From: Ptiloglossa arizonensis
Lineage: Eukaryota; Arthropoda; Insecta; Hymenoptera; Colletidae
Direction: 5' to 3'
Assembly: GCF_051014685.1 (NCBI RefSeq)
Contig: NW_027479483.1
Span: 1 to 64,000 of the forward strand
DNA length: 64,000 nt
The translations under genes and the position numbers were made by a program. Shown one piece after another: positions 48,201 to 61,591 of this stretch; the stretch's first letter is position 1, and every line of letters begins with the position of its first letter. A model generated the notes under the pieces. The model did not search any database, was not told the origin of the DNA, and worked only from the letters and a program-made list of their open reading frames with translations.

Positions 48201-51200
48201 CGTGTAACGTATAACGTATAACGTATAACGTATAACGTATATCGTCTGACGTGTAACGTATAACGTATAACGTATAACGTATAACGTATAACGTATATCG
48301 TATAACGTATAACGTATAACGTGTAACCTATAACGTCTAACGTATAACGTATAACATATATCGTATAACGTATAACGTATAACGTATAACGTATAACGTG
48401 TAACGAAGAACGTATAACGAATAACTTTTAACGTATAACGTATAACGTATAACGTATAACGTATAACGTATAACGTAAAACGTATAACGTATAATGTATA
48501 ACATATAACGTAAAACGCATGACGTATTACATATTACGTATATCGTATAACGTATAACGTATAACGTATAACGTATGTCGTCTGACGTGTAACGTATAAC
48601 GTATAACGTATATCGTATAACGTATAACGTATAACGTATAACGTATAACGTATAACGTATAACGTATAACGTATAGCGTATAACGTATAAGGCATGACCT
48701 ATAACGTATAACGTATAACGTATAACGTATAACGTATAACGTATAACGTATAACGTATAACGTATAACGTATAACGTATAACGTATAACGTATAACGTAT
48801 AACGTATAACGTATAACGTATAACGTATAACGTATAACGTATAACGTATAATGTATAACGTATAACGTATAACGCATAACGTAGAACGTATAACGTATAA
48901 CGAAGAACGTATAACGAATAACGTATAACGTACAACGTATAACGTATAAAGTATAACGTATAACGAATAACGTATAACGCATAACGTTTAACGTATAACG
49001 TATAACGTATAACGTATAACGTATAACGTATATGGTATAACGAATAACCTGTAACGAAGAAAGTATAACGAATAACGTAAAACGTAAGGCGTAATACATA
49101 TTACGTATAACGTATAACGTATAACGTATAACCTATGACGTACAACGTATAATGTATAACGTAAAACGTATGACGTATAACGTATAACGTATTACGTGAA
49201 ACCTATAACGTCTAACGTATAACGTATAACATATATCGTATAACGTATAACGTATAACGTATAACGTATAACGTATAACGTATAACGTATAAGGTGTAAC
49301 GAAGAACGTATAACTTATAACGTATAACGCATAACGTATAACGTATAACGCATAACGTATAACGTATAACGTATAACGTATAACGTATAACGTATAACGT
49401 ATAACGTATAACGTATAACGTATAACGTATAACGTATAACGTATAACGTATAACGTATAACGTATAACGTATAACGTATAACGTATAACGTATAACGTAT
49501 AACGTATAACGTATAACGTGTAACGAAGGACGTATAACGAATAACGTGTAACGTATAACGTATAACGTATAACGTATAACGTATATCGTCTGACGTGTAA
49601 CGTATAACGTATAACGTATAACGTATAACGTATAACGTATATCGTATAACGTATAACGTATAACGTATAACGTATAACGTATAACGTATAACGTATAACG
49701 TATAACGTATAACGTATAACGTATAACGTATAACGTATAACCCATAACGTATAACGCCTAGCGTGTAACGAAGAACGTATAACGAATAACGTATAACCAA
49801 TAACGTATAACGTATTACGTGAAACCTATAACGTCTAACGTATAACGTATAACATATATCGTATAACGTATAACGTATAACGTATAACGTATAACGTGTA
49901 ACGAAGAACGTATAACGAATAACGTATAACGTATAACGTATAACGTATAACGTATAACGTATAACGTATAACGTATAACGTATAACGTATAACGTATAAC
50001 GTAAAACGTATAACGTATAACGTATAACGTATAACGTATAACGTATAACGTATAACGTATAACGTATAACGTATAACGTATAACGTATAACGTATAACGT
50101 ATAACGTATAACCCATAACGTATAACGCCTAGCGTGTAACGAAGAACGTATAACGAATAACGTATAACCAATAACGTATAACGTATTACGTGAAACCTAT
50201 AACGTCTAACGTATAACGTATAACATATATCGTATAACGTATAACGTATAACGTATAACGTATAACGTATAACGTGTAACGAAGAACGTATAACGAATAA
50301 CGTGTAACGTATAATGTATAACGTATAACGTATAACGTATAACGTATAACGTATAACGTATGACTTATAACGTATGACTTATAACGTATAACGTATAACG
50401 CATAACGTATAACGTATAACGCACAACGTATAACGCACAACGTATAACGTATAACGTATAACGTATAACGTATAACGTATAACGTATAACGTATAACGTA
50501 TAACGTATAACGTATAACGTATAACGTATAACGTATAACATATATCGTATAACGTATAACGTATAACGTATAACGTATAACGTATAACGTGTAACGAAGA
50601 ACGTATAACGAATAACGTGTAACGTATAATGTATAACGTATAACGTATAACGTATAACGTATAACGTATATGGTATAACGTATAACCTGTAACGAAGAAA
50701 GTATAACGAATAACGTAAAACGTAAGGCGTATTACATATTACGTATAACGTATAACGTATAACGTATAACCTATGACGTATAACGTATAATTAATAACGT
50801 AAAACGTATAACGTATAACGTATAACGTATAACGTATAACATATATCGTATAACGTATAACGTATAACGTATAACGTATAACGTGTAACGAAGAACGTAT
50901 AACGAATAACGTGTAACGTATAATGTATAACGTATAACGTATAACGTAAAGCGTATAACGTATAACGTATAACGTATAACGTATAACGTATAACGTATAA
51001 CGTATGACTTATAACGTATGACTTATAACGTATAACGTATAACGCATAACGTATAACGTATAACGCACAACGTATAACGTATAACGTATAACGTATAACG
51101 TATAACGTATAACGTATAACGTATAACGTATAACGTATAACGTATAACGTATAACGTATAACGTATAACATATATCGTATAACGTATAACGTATAACGTA

Positions 51201-54200
51201 TAACGTATAACGTATAACGTGTAACGAAGAACGTATAACGAATAACGTGTAACGTATAATGTATAACGTATAACGTATAACGTATAACGTATAACGTATA
51301 TGGTATAACGTATAACCTGTAACGAAGAAAGTATAACGAATAACGTAAAACGTAAGGCGTATTACATATTACGTATAACGTATAACGTATAACGTATAAC
51401 CTATGACGTATAACGTATAATTAATAACGTAAAACGTATAACGTATAACGTATAACGTATAACGTATAACGTATAACGTATAACGTATAACGTATAACGT
51501 ATAACGTATAACGTATAACGTATAACGTATAACGTATAACGTATAACCCATAACGTATAACGCCTAGCGTGTAACGAAGGACGTATAACGAATAACGTAT
51601 AACCAATAACGTATAACGTATTACGTGAAACCTATAACGTCTAACGTATAACGTATAACATATATCGTATAACGTATAACGTATAACGTATAACGTATAA
51701 CGTATAACGTATAACGTATAACGTGTAACGAAGAACGTATAACGAATAACGTGTAACGTATAATGTATAACGTATAACGTATAACGTAAAACGTATAACG
51801 TATAATGTATAACGTATAACGTAAGACGCATGACGTATTACATATTACGTATATCGTATAACGTATAACGTATAACGTATAACGTATATCGTCTGACGTG
51901 TAACGTATAACGTATGACGTATATCGTATAACGTATAACGTATAACGTATAACGTATAACGTATAACGTATAACGTGTAACGAAGGACGTATAACGTATA
52001 ACGTATAACGTATAACGTATAACGTATAACGTATAACGTGTAACGAAGGACGTATAACGTGTAACGTATAACGTATAACGTATAACGTATAACGTATATC
52101 GTCTGACGTGTAACGTATAACGTATAACGTATAACGTATAACGTATATCGTATAACGTATAACGTATAACGTGTAACCTATAACGTCTAACGTATAACGT
52201 ATAACATATATCGTATAACGTATAACGTATAACGTATAACGTATAACGTGTAACGAAGAACGTATAACGAATAACGTTTAACGTATAACGTATAACGTAT
52301 AACGTATAACGTATAACGTAAAACGTATAACGTATAATGTATAACATATAACGTAAAACGCATGACGTATTACATATTACGTATATCGTATAACGTATAA
52401 CGTATAACGTATAACGTATGTCGTCCGACGTGTAACGTATAACGTATAACGTATATCGTATAACGTATAACGTATAACGTATAACGTATAACGTATAACG
52501 TATAACGTATAACGTATAACGTATAGCGTATAACGTATAAGGCATGACCTATAACGTATAACGTATAACGTATAACGTATAACGTATAACGTATAACGTA
52601 TAACGTATAACGTATAACGTATAACGTATAACGTATAACGTATAACGTATAACGTATAACGTATAACGTATAACGTATAACGTATAATGTATAACGTATA
52701 ACGTATAACGCATAACGTAGAACGTATAACGTATAACGAAGAACGTATAACGAATAACGTATAACGTACAACGTATAACGTATAAAGTATAACGTATAAC
52801 GAATAACGTATAACGCATAACGTTTAACGTATAACGTATAACGTATAACGTATAACGTATATGGTATAACGAATAACCTGTAACGAAGAAAGTATAACGA
52901 ATAACGTAAAACGTAAGGCGTAATACATATTACGTATAACGTATAACGTATAACGTATAACCTATGACGTACAACGTATAATGTATAACGTAAAACGTAT
53001 GACGTATAACGTATAACGTATTACGTGAAACCTATAACGTCTAACGTATAACGTATAACATATATCGTATAACGTATAACGTATAACGTATAACGTATAA
53101 CGTATAACGTATAACGTATAACGTATAAGGTGTAACGAAGAACGTATAACTTATAACGTATAACGCATAACGTATAACGTATAACGCATAACGTATAACG
53201 TATAACGTATAACGTATAACGTATAACGTATAACGTATAACGTATAACGTATAACGTATAACGTATAACGTATAACGTATAACGTATAACGTATAACGTA
53301 TAACGTATAACGTTTAACGTATAACGTATAACGTGTAACGAAGGACGTATAACGAATAACGTGTAACGTATAACGTATAACGTATAACGTATAACGTATA
53401 TCGTCTGACGTGTAACGTATAACGTATAACGTATAACGTATAACGTATATCGTATAACGTATAACGTATAACGTGTAACGTATAACGTATAACGTATAAC
53501 GTATAACGTATAACGTATAACGTATAACTCATAACGTCTAACGTATGACATATCACGTATAAGGTATGACCTATAACGTATAACGTATAACGTATAACGT
53601 ATAACGTATAACTCATAACGTCTAACGTATGACATATCACGTATAAGGTATGACCTATAACGTATAACGTATAACGTATAACGTATAACGTATAACGTAT
53701 AACGTATAACGTATAGGGTATAACGTATAACGTATAACGTATAACGTATAACGTATAACGTATAACGTATAACGTATAACCTATGACGTATATCGTATAA
53801 TGTATAACGTAAAACGTATGACGTATAACGTATAACGTATAACGTATAACACATAACGTATAACGTCTAGCGTGTAACGAAGAACGTATAACGAATAACG
53901 TATAACCAATAACGTATAATGTATTACGTGAAACCTATAACGTCTAACGTATAACGTATAACATATATCGTATAACGTATAACGTATAACGTATAACGTA
54001 TAACGTGTAACGAAGAACGTATAACGAATAACGTTTAACGTATAACGTATAACGTATAACGTATAACGTGTAACGAAGGACGTATAACGAATAACGTGTA
54101 ACGTATAACGTATAACGTATAACGTATAACGTATATCGTCTGACGTGTAACGTATAACGTATAACGTATAACGTATAACGTATAACGTATATCGTATAAC

Positions 54201-57200
54201 GTATAACGTATAACGTGTAACCTATAACGTCTAACGTATAACGTATAACATATATCGTATAACGTATAACGTATAACGTTTAACGTATAACGTGTAACGA
54301 AGAACGTATAACGAATAACTTTTAACGTATAACGTATAACGTATAACGTATAACGTATAACGTAAAACGTATAACGTATAATGTATAACATATAACGTAA
54401 AACGCATGACGTATTACATATTACGTATATCGTATAACGTATAACGTATAACGTATAACGTATGTCGTCTGACGTGTAACGTATAACGTATAACGTATAT
54501 CGTCTGACGTGTAACGTATAACGTATAACGTATAACGTATAACGTATAACGTATAACGTATAGCGTATAACGTATAAGGCATGACCTATAACGTATAACG
54601 TATAACGTATAACGTATAACGTATAACGTATAACGTATAACGTATAACGTATAACGTATAACGTATAACGTATAACGTATAACGTATAACGTATAACGTA
54701 TAACGTATAACGTATAACGTATAACGTATAACGTATAATGTATAACGTATAACGTATAACGCATAACGTAGAACGTATAACGTATAACGAAGAACGTATA
54801 ACGAATAACGTATAACGTACAACGTATAACGTATAAAGTATAACGTATAACGAATAACGTATAACGCATAACGTTTAACGTATAACGTATAACGTATAAC
54901 GTATAACGTATATGGTATAACGAATAACCTGTAACGAAGAAAGTATAACGAATAACGTAAAACGTAAGGCGTAATACATATTACGTATAACGTATAACGT
55001 ATAACGTATAACCTATGACGTACAACGTATAATGTATAACGTAAAACCTATGACGTATAACGTATAACGTATTACGTGAAACCTATAACGTCTAACGTAT
55101 AACGTATAACATATATCGTATAACGTATAACGTATAACGTATAACGTATAACGTGTAACGAAGAACGTATAACGAATAACGTGTAACGTATAATGTATAA
55201 CGTATAACGTATAACGTATAACGTATAACGTATAATGTATAACGTATAACGTAAAACGCATGACGTATTACATATTACGTATATCGTATAACGTATAACG
55301 TATAACGTATAACGTATATCGTCTGACGTGTAACGTATAACGTATGACGTATATCGTATAACGTATAACGTATAACGTATAACGTATAACGTATAACGTA
55401 TAACGTATGACGTATAACGTATAACGTATAACGTATAACGTATAACGTATAACGTATAACGTATAACGTATGACTTATAACGTATGACTTATAACGTATA
55501 ACGTATAACGCATAACGTATAACGTATAACGCACAACGTATAACGCACAACGTATAACGTATAACGTATAACGTATAACGTATAACGTATAACGTATAAC
55601 GTATAACGTATAACGTATAACGTATAACGTATAACGTATAACGTATAACGTATAACGTATAACGTATAACATATAACGCATAACGTATAACGTATAACGT
55701 ATAACGTATAACGTATAACGTATAACGTATATGGTATAACGTATAACCTGTAACGAAGAAAGTATAACGAATAACGTAAAACGTAAGGCGTATTACATAT
55801 TACGTATAACGTATAACGTATAACGTATAACCTATGACGTATAACGTATAATTAATAACTTAAAACGTATAACGTATAACGTATAACGTATAACGTATAA
55901 CGTATAACGTATAACGTATAACGTATAACGTATAACGTATAACGTATAACGTATAACATATAACGCATAACGTATAACGTATAACGTATAACCCATAACG
56001 TATAACGCCTAGCGTGTAACGAAGGACGTATAACGAATAACGTATAACCAATAACGTATAACGTATTACGTGAAACCTATAACGTCTAACGTATAACGTA
56101 TAACGTATAACGTATAACGTATAACGTATAACGTATAACGTATAACGTATAACGTATAACGTATAATGTATAACGTATAACGTATAACGCATAACGTATA
56201 ACGTATAACGTATAACGAAGAACGTATAACGAATAACGTATAACGTACAACGTATAACGTATAAAGTATAACGTATAACGAATAACGTATAACGCATAAC
56301 GTTTAACGTATAACGTATAACGTATAACGTATAACGTATATGGTATAACGAATAACCTGTAACGAAGAAAGTATAACGAATAACGTAAAACGTAAGGCGT
56401 AATACATATTACGTATAACGTATAACGTATAACGTATAACCTATGACGTACAACGTATAATGTATAACGTAAAACGTATGACGTATAACGTATAACGTAT
56501 TACGTGAAACCTATAACGTCTAACGTATAACGTATAACATATATCGTATATCGTATAACGTATAACGTATAACGTATAACGTATAACGTATAACGTGTAA
56601 CGAAGAACGTATAACGAATAACGTGTAACGTATAACGTATAACGTATAACGTATAACGTAAAACGTATAACGTATAATGTATAACGTATAACGTAAAACG
56701 CATGACGTATTACATGTTACGTATATCGTATAACGTATAACGTATAACGTATAACGTATAACGTATAACGTATAACGTATAACGTATAACGTATAACGTA
56801 TAACGTATATGGTATAACGTATAACCTGTAACGAAGAAAGTATAACGAATAACGTAAAACGTAAGGCGTATTACATATTACGTATAACGTATAACGTATA
56901 ACGTATAACCTATGACGTATAACGTATAATTAATAACGTAAAACGTATAACGTATAACGTATAACGTATAACGTATAACGTATAACGTATAACGTATAAC
57001 GTATAACGTATAACGTATAACGTATAACCCATGACGTATAACGCCTAGCGTGTAACGAAGGACGTATAACGAATAACGTATAACCAATAACGTATAACGT
57101 ATTACGTGAAACCTATAACGTCTAACGTATAACGTATAACATATATCGTATAACGTATAACGTATAACGTATAACGTGTAACGAAGAACGTATAACGAAT

Positions 57201-58780
57201 AACGTGTAACGTATAATGTATAACGTATAACGTATAACGTAAAACGTATAACGTATAATGTATAACGTATAACGTAAAACGCATGACGTATTACATATTA
57301 CGTATATCGTATAACGTATAACGTAAATCGTCTGACGTGTAACGTATAACGTATAACGTATATCGTATAACGTATAACGTATAACGTATAACGTATAACG
57401 TATAACGTATAACGTATGACGTATAACGTATAACGTATGACGTATAACGTATAACGTATAACGTATAACGTATAACGTATAACGTATAACGTATGACTTA
57501 TAACGTATGACTTATAACGTATAACGTATAACGCATAACGTATAACGTATAACGTATAACGCAAAACGTATAACGCACAACGTATAACGTATAACGTATA
57601 ACGTATAACGTATAACGTATAACGTATAACGTATAACGTATAACGTATAACGTATAACGTATAACGTATAACGTATAACATATATCGTATAACGTATAAC
57701 GTATAACGTATAACGTATAACGTGTAACGAAGAACGTATAACGAATAACGTGTAACGTATAATGTATAACGTATAACGTATAACGTATAACGTATAACGT
57801 ATAACGTATATGGTATAACGTATAACCTGTAACGAAGAAAGTATAACGAATAACGTAAAACGTAAGGCGTATTACATATTACGTATAACGTATAACGTAT
57901 AACGTATAACGTATAACCTATGACGTATAACGTATAATTAATAACGTAAAACGTATAACGTATAACGTATAACGTATAACGTATAACGTATAACGTATAA
58001 CGTATAACGTATAACGTATAACGTATAACGTATAACGTATAACGTATAACGTATAACGTATAACGTATAACGTATAACCCATAACGTATAACGCCTAGCG
58101 TGTAACGAAGGACGTATAACGAATAACGTATAACCAATAACGTATAACGTATTACGTGAAACCTATAACGTCTAACGTATAACGTATAACATATATCGTA
58201 TAACGTATAACGTATAACGTATAACGTATAACGTATAACGTATAACGTGTAACGAAGAACGTATAACGAATAACGTGTAACGTATAATGTATAACGTATA
58301 ACGTATAACGTAAAACGTATAACGTATAATGTATAACGTATAACGTAAAACGCATGACGTATTACATATTACGTATATCGTATAACGTATAACGTATAAC
58401 GTATAACGTATATCGTCTGACGTGTAACGTATAACGTATAACGTATAACGTATAACGTATAACGTATAACGTATAACGTATAACGTATAACGTATAACGT
58501 ATAACGTATAACCCATGACGTATAACGCCTAGCGTGTAACGAAGGACGTATAACGAATAACGTATAACCAATAACGTATAACGTATTACGTGAAACCTAT
58601 AACGTCTAACGTATAACGTATAACATATATCGTATAACGTATAACGTATAACGTATAACGTATAACGTATAACGTGTAACGAAGAACGTATAACGAATAA
58701 CGTGTAACGTATAATGTATAACGTATATCGTATAACGTATAACGTAAAACGTATAACGTATAACGTATAACGTATAACGT
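42258..58780. repeat. ACGTATA satellite, type B higher-order array (copy 2, before the LINE)
   Basis: Begins with cccataacg and cgcctagcgtgtaacg in the same arrangement as 19,196 and continues with type B modules up to the LINE. From about 53.0 kb it matches copy 1 in detail: cgtgaaacc at 25,951 and 53,024 (offset 27,073), aactcataacg at 26,448 and 53,528 (27,080), aaaacctatgacg near 27,652 and 55,047 (27,395), cccatgacg at 31,096 and 58,512 (27,416). All these offsets leave remainder 4 modulo 7, so the copies differ by whole units only. Relative to copy 1 this array is about 4.3 kb longer, from extra B modules. No gene is visible. Confidence 0.88.
58767..58780 (+). repeat. Left copy of putative 14-bp target-site duplication
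   Basis: The 14 bases ending at the 5' junction (ataacgtataacgt) are identical to the 14 bases that follow the A-rich tail at 61,637. Any two stretches of this satellite in phase would match, so identity alone proves nothing. The support is the comparison with the empty site: the filled locus has 89 flanking satellite bases between the same two marks where the empty one has 75, an excess of 14. A chance gain of two units could give the same number. Confidence 0.5.
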
Positions 58781-58782
58781 TC

Positions 58783-61047
58783 GGGGAATTGCGGACAGCA
58801 TGCGTCCGGGCCCGACGCCAGTACACCCGCGCGCGTCGTCGGGCCGGACGGAACGGCGACGACGGCGCGCGGGCTAGGGCGGCGGAACTGTACGAGTCCT
58901 ATCGCGCGGGAAAGAGGGCTCTGCAGGTCGCCATCAAACGGGCCAAGGCCCAGAGCTGGAAGGAGCTCCTCGAGACCCTCGAGCGGGATCCATGGGGGCG
59001 CCCATACCGGATAGTTCTGAATAAACTCCGGCCATGGGCGCCCCCGATCACCGAGGGTCTCGACCCCCAGCTCTTGAGGGACGTGGTCGACACGCTCTTC
59101 CCGATCGTGGGGGAGAGCGGGCCACGTCCCTCTGCGGACCCGACCACCTGGTCCGCGGAGCTGGGGGTCTCGGCTGGGGAGCTAGCCGTGGCCATCCGAA
59201 GACTCGGGGCGAAGGATACTGCCCCGGGTCCTTCGGGAGTGCCCGGCCGAGTCTTGGTCTTGGCCGCGGACGTCCTGGGTGACGGCCTCCGGGAGCTATT
59301 CGACCGCTGCCTGGAGGCCGGGCGATTCCCCTCCGCATGGAAGGTGGCCCGAATGGTCCTCCTCCGGAAAGAGGGTAGGCCCGCGGACTCTCCGTCAGCG
59401 TACCGGCCGATTTGCCTGCTCGACGATGTGGGCAAGCTCCTAGAAAGAGTCGTGGCGGCCCGCATCGTCGGGCACCTGTCGCGGGGTGGGCCCGGGCTGG
59501 CGGAGTGCCAGTTCGGGTTCCGGGAGGGCCGGTCGACGATCGACGCGATTCGACGCGTCCGGTCCCTCTCGGCCTCGGCGGTCTCCCGGGGTGGGGTGGC
59601 ATTGGCGGTGTCCTTGGACATCGCCAATGCGTTTAACACCCTACCCTGGGCGGCGATTAGGCGGGGGCTTGAGGAACATCGAGTCCCCGCCTACCTTAGG
59701 GCAGTCGTCGAGGACTACCTCCGCGACAGGTGGATCGAGTATCCGGGCCGGTGCGGGACGGAGAGGAGAGCGGTGTACTCCGGGGTTCCGCAGGGGTCGG
59801 TGTTAGGACCCCTGCTGTGGAACCTCGGGTACGACACCGTCCTGCGGGCCGAAGACCTCCCCGACGGCGTCAGTCTGACATGTTACGCGGACGACACCTT
59901 GTTGTTGGCCGTCGGGGGGGACTGGAGGGGGGCTGTTCGGGCCGCCGAGGACGGTGTCCGGCGCGTCGTCTCCCGGATCAGGGGGATCGGTTTGGAGGTG
60001 GCTCTCCACAAAACCGAGGTACTCGGGATGTATAGACCCCGGGGAGAGCCGCCTCCCCCCCTGATCCGGGTGGGTGAGACAGACGTCGAGGTGAGGTCTC
60101 AGATGAAATATCTGGGACTTCACCTCGACAGCCACTGGCGCTTCGAGGGCCATTTCCGGGCCCTGGCCCCGCGGTTGGAGAGGATAGTTGGCGCTTTGGG
60201 CCGTATCCTCCCCAACCTGCGGGGCCCGAGTGACCGGGTTCGCCGCCTCTACGCGGGAATGGTCCACTCGGTGGCCCTATACGGGGCCCCCGTTTGGGCG
60301 GGCGACCTGGCCGCCTCCCGGCGCAGCAAGGTATTGCTGCGCCGGGTTCAAAGGCGGCTTGCACTGCGGATCGCCCGGGGGTACCGGACCGTTTCGTATG
60401 AGGCGGCGAGCGTCCTGTCAGGGCTACCCCCGGCGGACTTGATCGCGGGCGCGCATGCGGCTTTCTACGAGGGCCGCATGCGCGCCCGCGAGGATGGGGT
60501 GGTCCTGGCGGGCTGCGAGGTGGAGGCCCTGAGGCGCCAGGCCCGGGAGTCCATGCTGCAGCTTTGGCAGCAGCGGCTGGCCGAGCCGTTGTTCGGCCAG
60601 AGGACTGTCCGGGCTATCCGGCCGGTCCTGTTTGAGTGGCTGGGTAGGCGCTTCGGCTCACTCACCTACCGGTTGGTGCAGGTGCTGTCCGGGCACGGAT
60701 GCTTCGGTCAGTACCTGTGCCGGATCGGTGTGGAAGAGGCGGCGCGCTGCTGGCACTGTCCAGCGGACGAGGACACGGCGCAACACACCCTCGAGGTGTG
60801 TCCGGCCTGGGGGGTGGAGCGCCGTGTCCTCACGGCCGTGATTGGGGCGGACCTATCGCTGCCGGGCGTGGTACAGGCCATGCTCGGCAGCGAGACGAAG
60901 TGGCGGGCCGTGGCCTCCTTCTGCGAGGAGGTAATCTCGCGGAAGGAGGCCGCGAGCCGCATTCGCGAGAGCGGGAGACCGCGAGCGAGGCCTCGTCCGA
61001 GGCCGGGGGCGGGTGGGCCTCCGGAAGGGCTGGGGAGGCCACCCTGA
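58783..61047 (+). CDS. Partial LINE ORF2: reverse transcriptase with C-terminal zinc knuckle
   Basis: This is the C-terminal part of a LINE ORF2 protein, which copies the element RNA into DNA at a nicked chromosomal target. The frame is open from the 5' junction to TGA at 61,045-61,047. Residues are numbered here from the TTG at 58,789, which is not a real start; the first in-frame ATG is residue 189. In order: basic Arg-rich linker (1-60); N-terminal RT motif KDTAPGPSG (142-150); FGFREGRST (242-250); motif A SLDIANAF with Asp277; PQGSVLGP (334-341); catalytic YADD (366-369); thumb motif MKYLGLHLD (439-447); CCHC knuckle C654-x2-C657-x8-H666-x4-C671 followed by PAW; Pro/Arg-rich tail from about 715. 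All three catalytic aspartates are present and there is no stop or frameshift in 752 codons. The N-terminal endonuclease is absent, so the copy cannot be autonomous and probably yields no full protein. Confidence 0.9.
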   Translation, partial: GELRTACVRARRQYTRARRRAGRNGDDGARARAAELYESYRAGKRALQVAIKRAKAQSWKELLETLERDPWGRPYRIVLNKLRPWAPPITEGLDPQLLRDVVDTLFPIVGESGPRPSADPTTWSAELGVSAGELAVAIRRLGAKDTAPGPSGVPGRVLVLAADVLGDGLRELFDRCLEAGRFPSAWKVARMVLLRKEGRPADSPSAYRPICLLDDVGKLLERVVAARIVGHLSRGGPGLAECQFGFREGRSTIDAIRRVRSLSASAVSRGGVALAVSLDIANAFNTLPWAAIRRGLEEHRVPAYLRAVVEDYLRDRWIEYPGRCGTERRAVYSGVPQGSVLGPLLWNLGYDTVLRAEDLPDGVSLTCYADDTLLLAVGGDWRGAVRAAEDGVRRVVSRIRGIGLEVALHKTEVLGMYRPRGEPPPPLIRVGETDVEVRSQMKYLGLHLDSHWRFEGHFRALAPRLERIVGALGRILPNLRGPSDRVRRLYAGMVHSVALYGAPVWAGDLAASRRSKVLLRRVQRRLALRIARGYRTVSYEAASVLSGLPPADLIAGAHAAFYEGRMRAREDGVVLAGCEVEALRRQARESMLQLWQQRLAEPLFGQRTVRAIRPVLFEWLGRRFGSLTYRLVQVLSGHGCFGQYLCRIGVEEAARCWHCPADEDTAQHTLEVCPAWGVERRVLTAVIGADLSLPGVVQAMLGSETKWRAVASFCEEVISRKEAASRIRESGRPRARPRPRPGAGGPPEGLGRPP

Positions 61048-61246
61048 GAGCGGCGGGCGGGGGTGCGTAGCCCTTGAGGCTCGTGCCACCGCCCGTCGCC
61101 TGAGGGGTGGGAGGAATAAGGGACGGCGACGCTCTCGAGGGCGGAGAGGCCAGAGCCGCCCTCGGGAGCGTACGAGCCGGGGTGCGGCCGCGCCGACGGC
61201 ACGGTCCCAGGGCCGTGCCTCCGGCGCGGCTATGGGGGCCGTGGGC

Positions 61247-61285
61247 GGTCGCGAGTGTGGGACTCGCGGCCGCCCTCGGGCGGCC
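61247..61285 (+). other. Two mutually exclusive hairpins in LINE 3' UTR
   Basis: Arm 61,247-61,256 (ggtcgcgagt) can pair with 61,262-61,271 (actcgcggcc): ten pairs including one G-U, with a 5-nt loop. Alternatively 61,268-61,274 (ggccgcc) pairs perfectly with 61,279-61,285 (ggcggcc) around a 4-nt loop. The two stems share bases 61,268-61,271, so only one can form at a time. Function is unknown. Confidence 0.5.
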
Positions 61286-61296
61286 CCCGGGAGTGG

Positions 61297-61329
61297 GACG
61301 TCGGAGCAGTGTGGCCCTGCTCCGACGTC
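61297..61329 (+). other. Perfect 13-bp hairpin in LINE 3' UTR
   Basis: gacgtcggagcag (61,297-61,309) and ctgctccgacgtc (61,317-61,329) are exact reverse complements around a 7-nt loop (tgtggcc). The stem is GC-rich and would be very stable in RNA. It lies upstream of two further long stems. Confidence 0.7.
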
Positions 61330-61354
61330 GGGCGCCAGAGCGCCGAGGAGAAAA

Positions 61355-61391
61355 CAGGGAAGGGAGGGTGAAGTACCCCCTCCCTTCCCTG
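61355..61391 (+). other. Perfect 14-bp purine/pyrimidine hairpin in LINE 3' UTR
   Basis: cagggaagggaggg (61,355-61,368) pairs exactly with ccctcccttccctg (61,378-61,391) around a 9-nt loop. Thirteen of the fourteen bases of the left arm are purines, so the arms could also support unusual DNA structures such as a triplex. Function is unknown. Confidence 0.7.
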
Positions 61392-61420
61392 GAACGCGAG
61401 GACACGGGCGCGAGAGCCCT

Positions 61421-61474
61421 GCACGGGGGAGCACCTGATGTTATGATGTCTTCGGTCCCAGGTGCTCCCCCTGC
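61421..61474 (+). other. Long bulged hairpin in LINE 3' UTR
   Basis: gggggagcacct (61,425-61,436) pairs perfectly with aggtgctccccc (61,460-61,471). Past a single bulged c at 61,424, gca (61,421-61,423) pairs with tgc (61,472-61,474), giving 15 pairs. The loop is 23 nt (61,437-61,459). Confidence 0.65.
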
Positions 61475-61517
61475 ATAGTGCGAGGATGGCCACCGTGGTG
61501 GGTTTTAGTGGGTAGGT

Positions 61518-61550
61518 CCCGCGCCCGATGGGTTTCCTTCCGGGCGCGGG
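61518..61550 (+). other. 10-bp GC hairpin in LINE 3' UTR
   Basis: cccgcgcccg (61,518-61,527) is the exact reverse complement of cgggcgcggg (61,541-61,550), with a 13-nt loop. Confidence 0.6.
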
Positions 61551-61562
61551 GAATCCCACACT

Positions 61563-61591
61563 CCCCCCGCCCCTCCCCAGGCGGCGGGGGG
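61563..61591 (+). other. 9-bp GC hairpin near the LINE 3' end
   Basis: ccccccgcc (61,563-61,571) pairs with ggcgggggg (61,583-61,591) around an 11-nt loop. It is the last strong stem before the A-rich tail, about 25 bases upstream of the AATAAA. Confidence 0.55.

Noticed and set aside
4135..58780. Satellite as a CRISPR array or bacterial repeat locus
   Set aside because: The unit is 7 bp, there are no unique spacers, leader or cas genes, and the interrupting element is a eukaryotic LINE.
1..58780. ACGTATA array as telomeric repeat
   Set aside because: It does not match the TTAGG or TTAGGG families, has many variant units, shows an A-B-C higher-order structure and has no chromosome end in view. 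A subtelomeric location cannot be excluded, but nothing supports it.
58789..58791. TTG at 58,789 as the start codon of the RT protein
   Set aside because: The frame is open upstream to the LINE 5' junction and the N-terminus lies in the middle of the ORF2 linker. The element is truncated, so this is not a biological start.
58899..59639. Minus-strand frame of 246 codons opposite the reverse transcriptase
   Set aside because: It is a shadow of the GC-rich RT frame: Arg/Ser/Pro-rich, no recognisable domain, and fully overlapping a protein with clear catalytic motifs.
61013..61478. Plus-strand frames of 141 and 123 codons in the LINE 3' UTR (and minus-strand frames of 164-193 codons across 60,708-61,434)
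   Set aside because: Low-complexity Arg/Gly/Pro composition in very GC-rich DNA, mutually overlapping, and crossing strong inverted repeats. They look like chance open frames.
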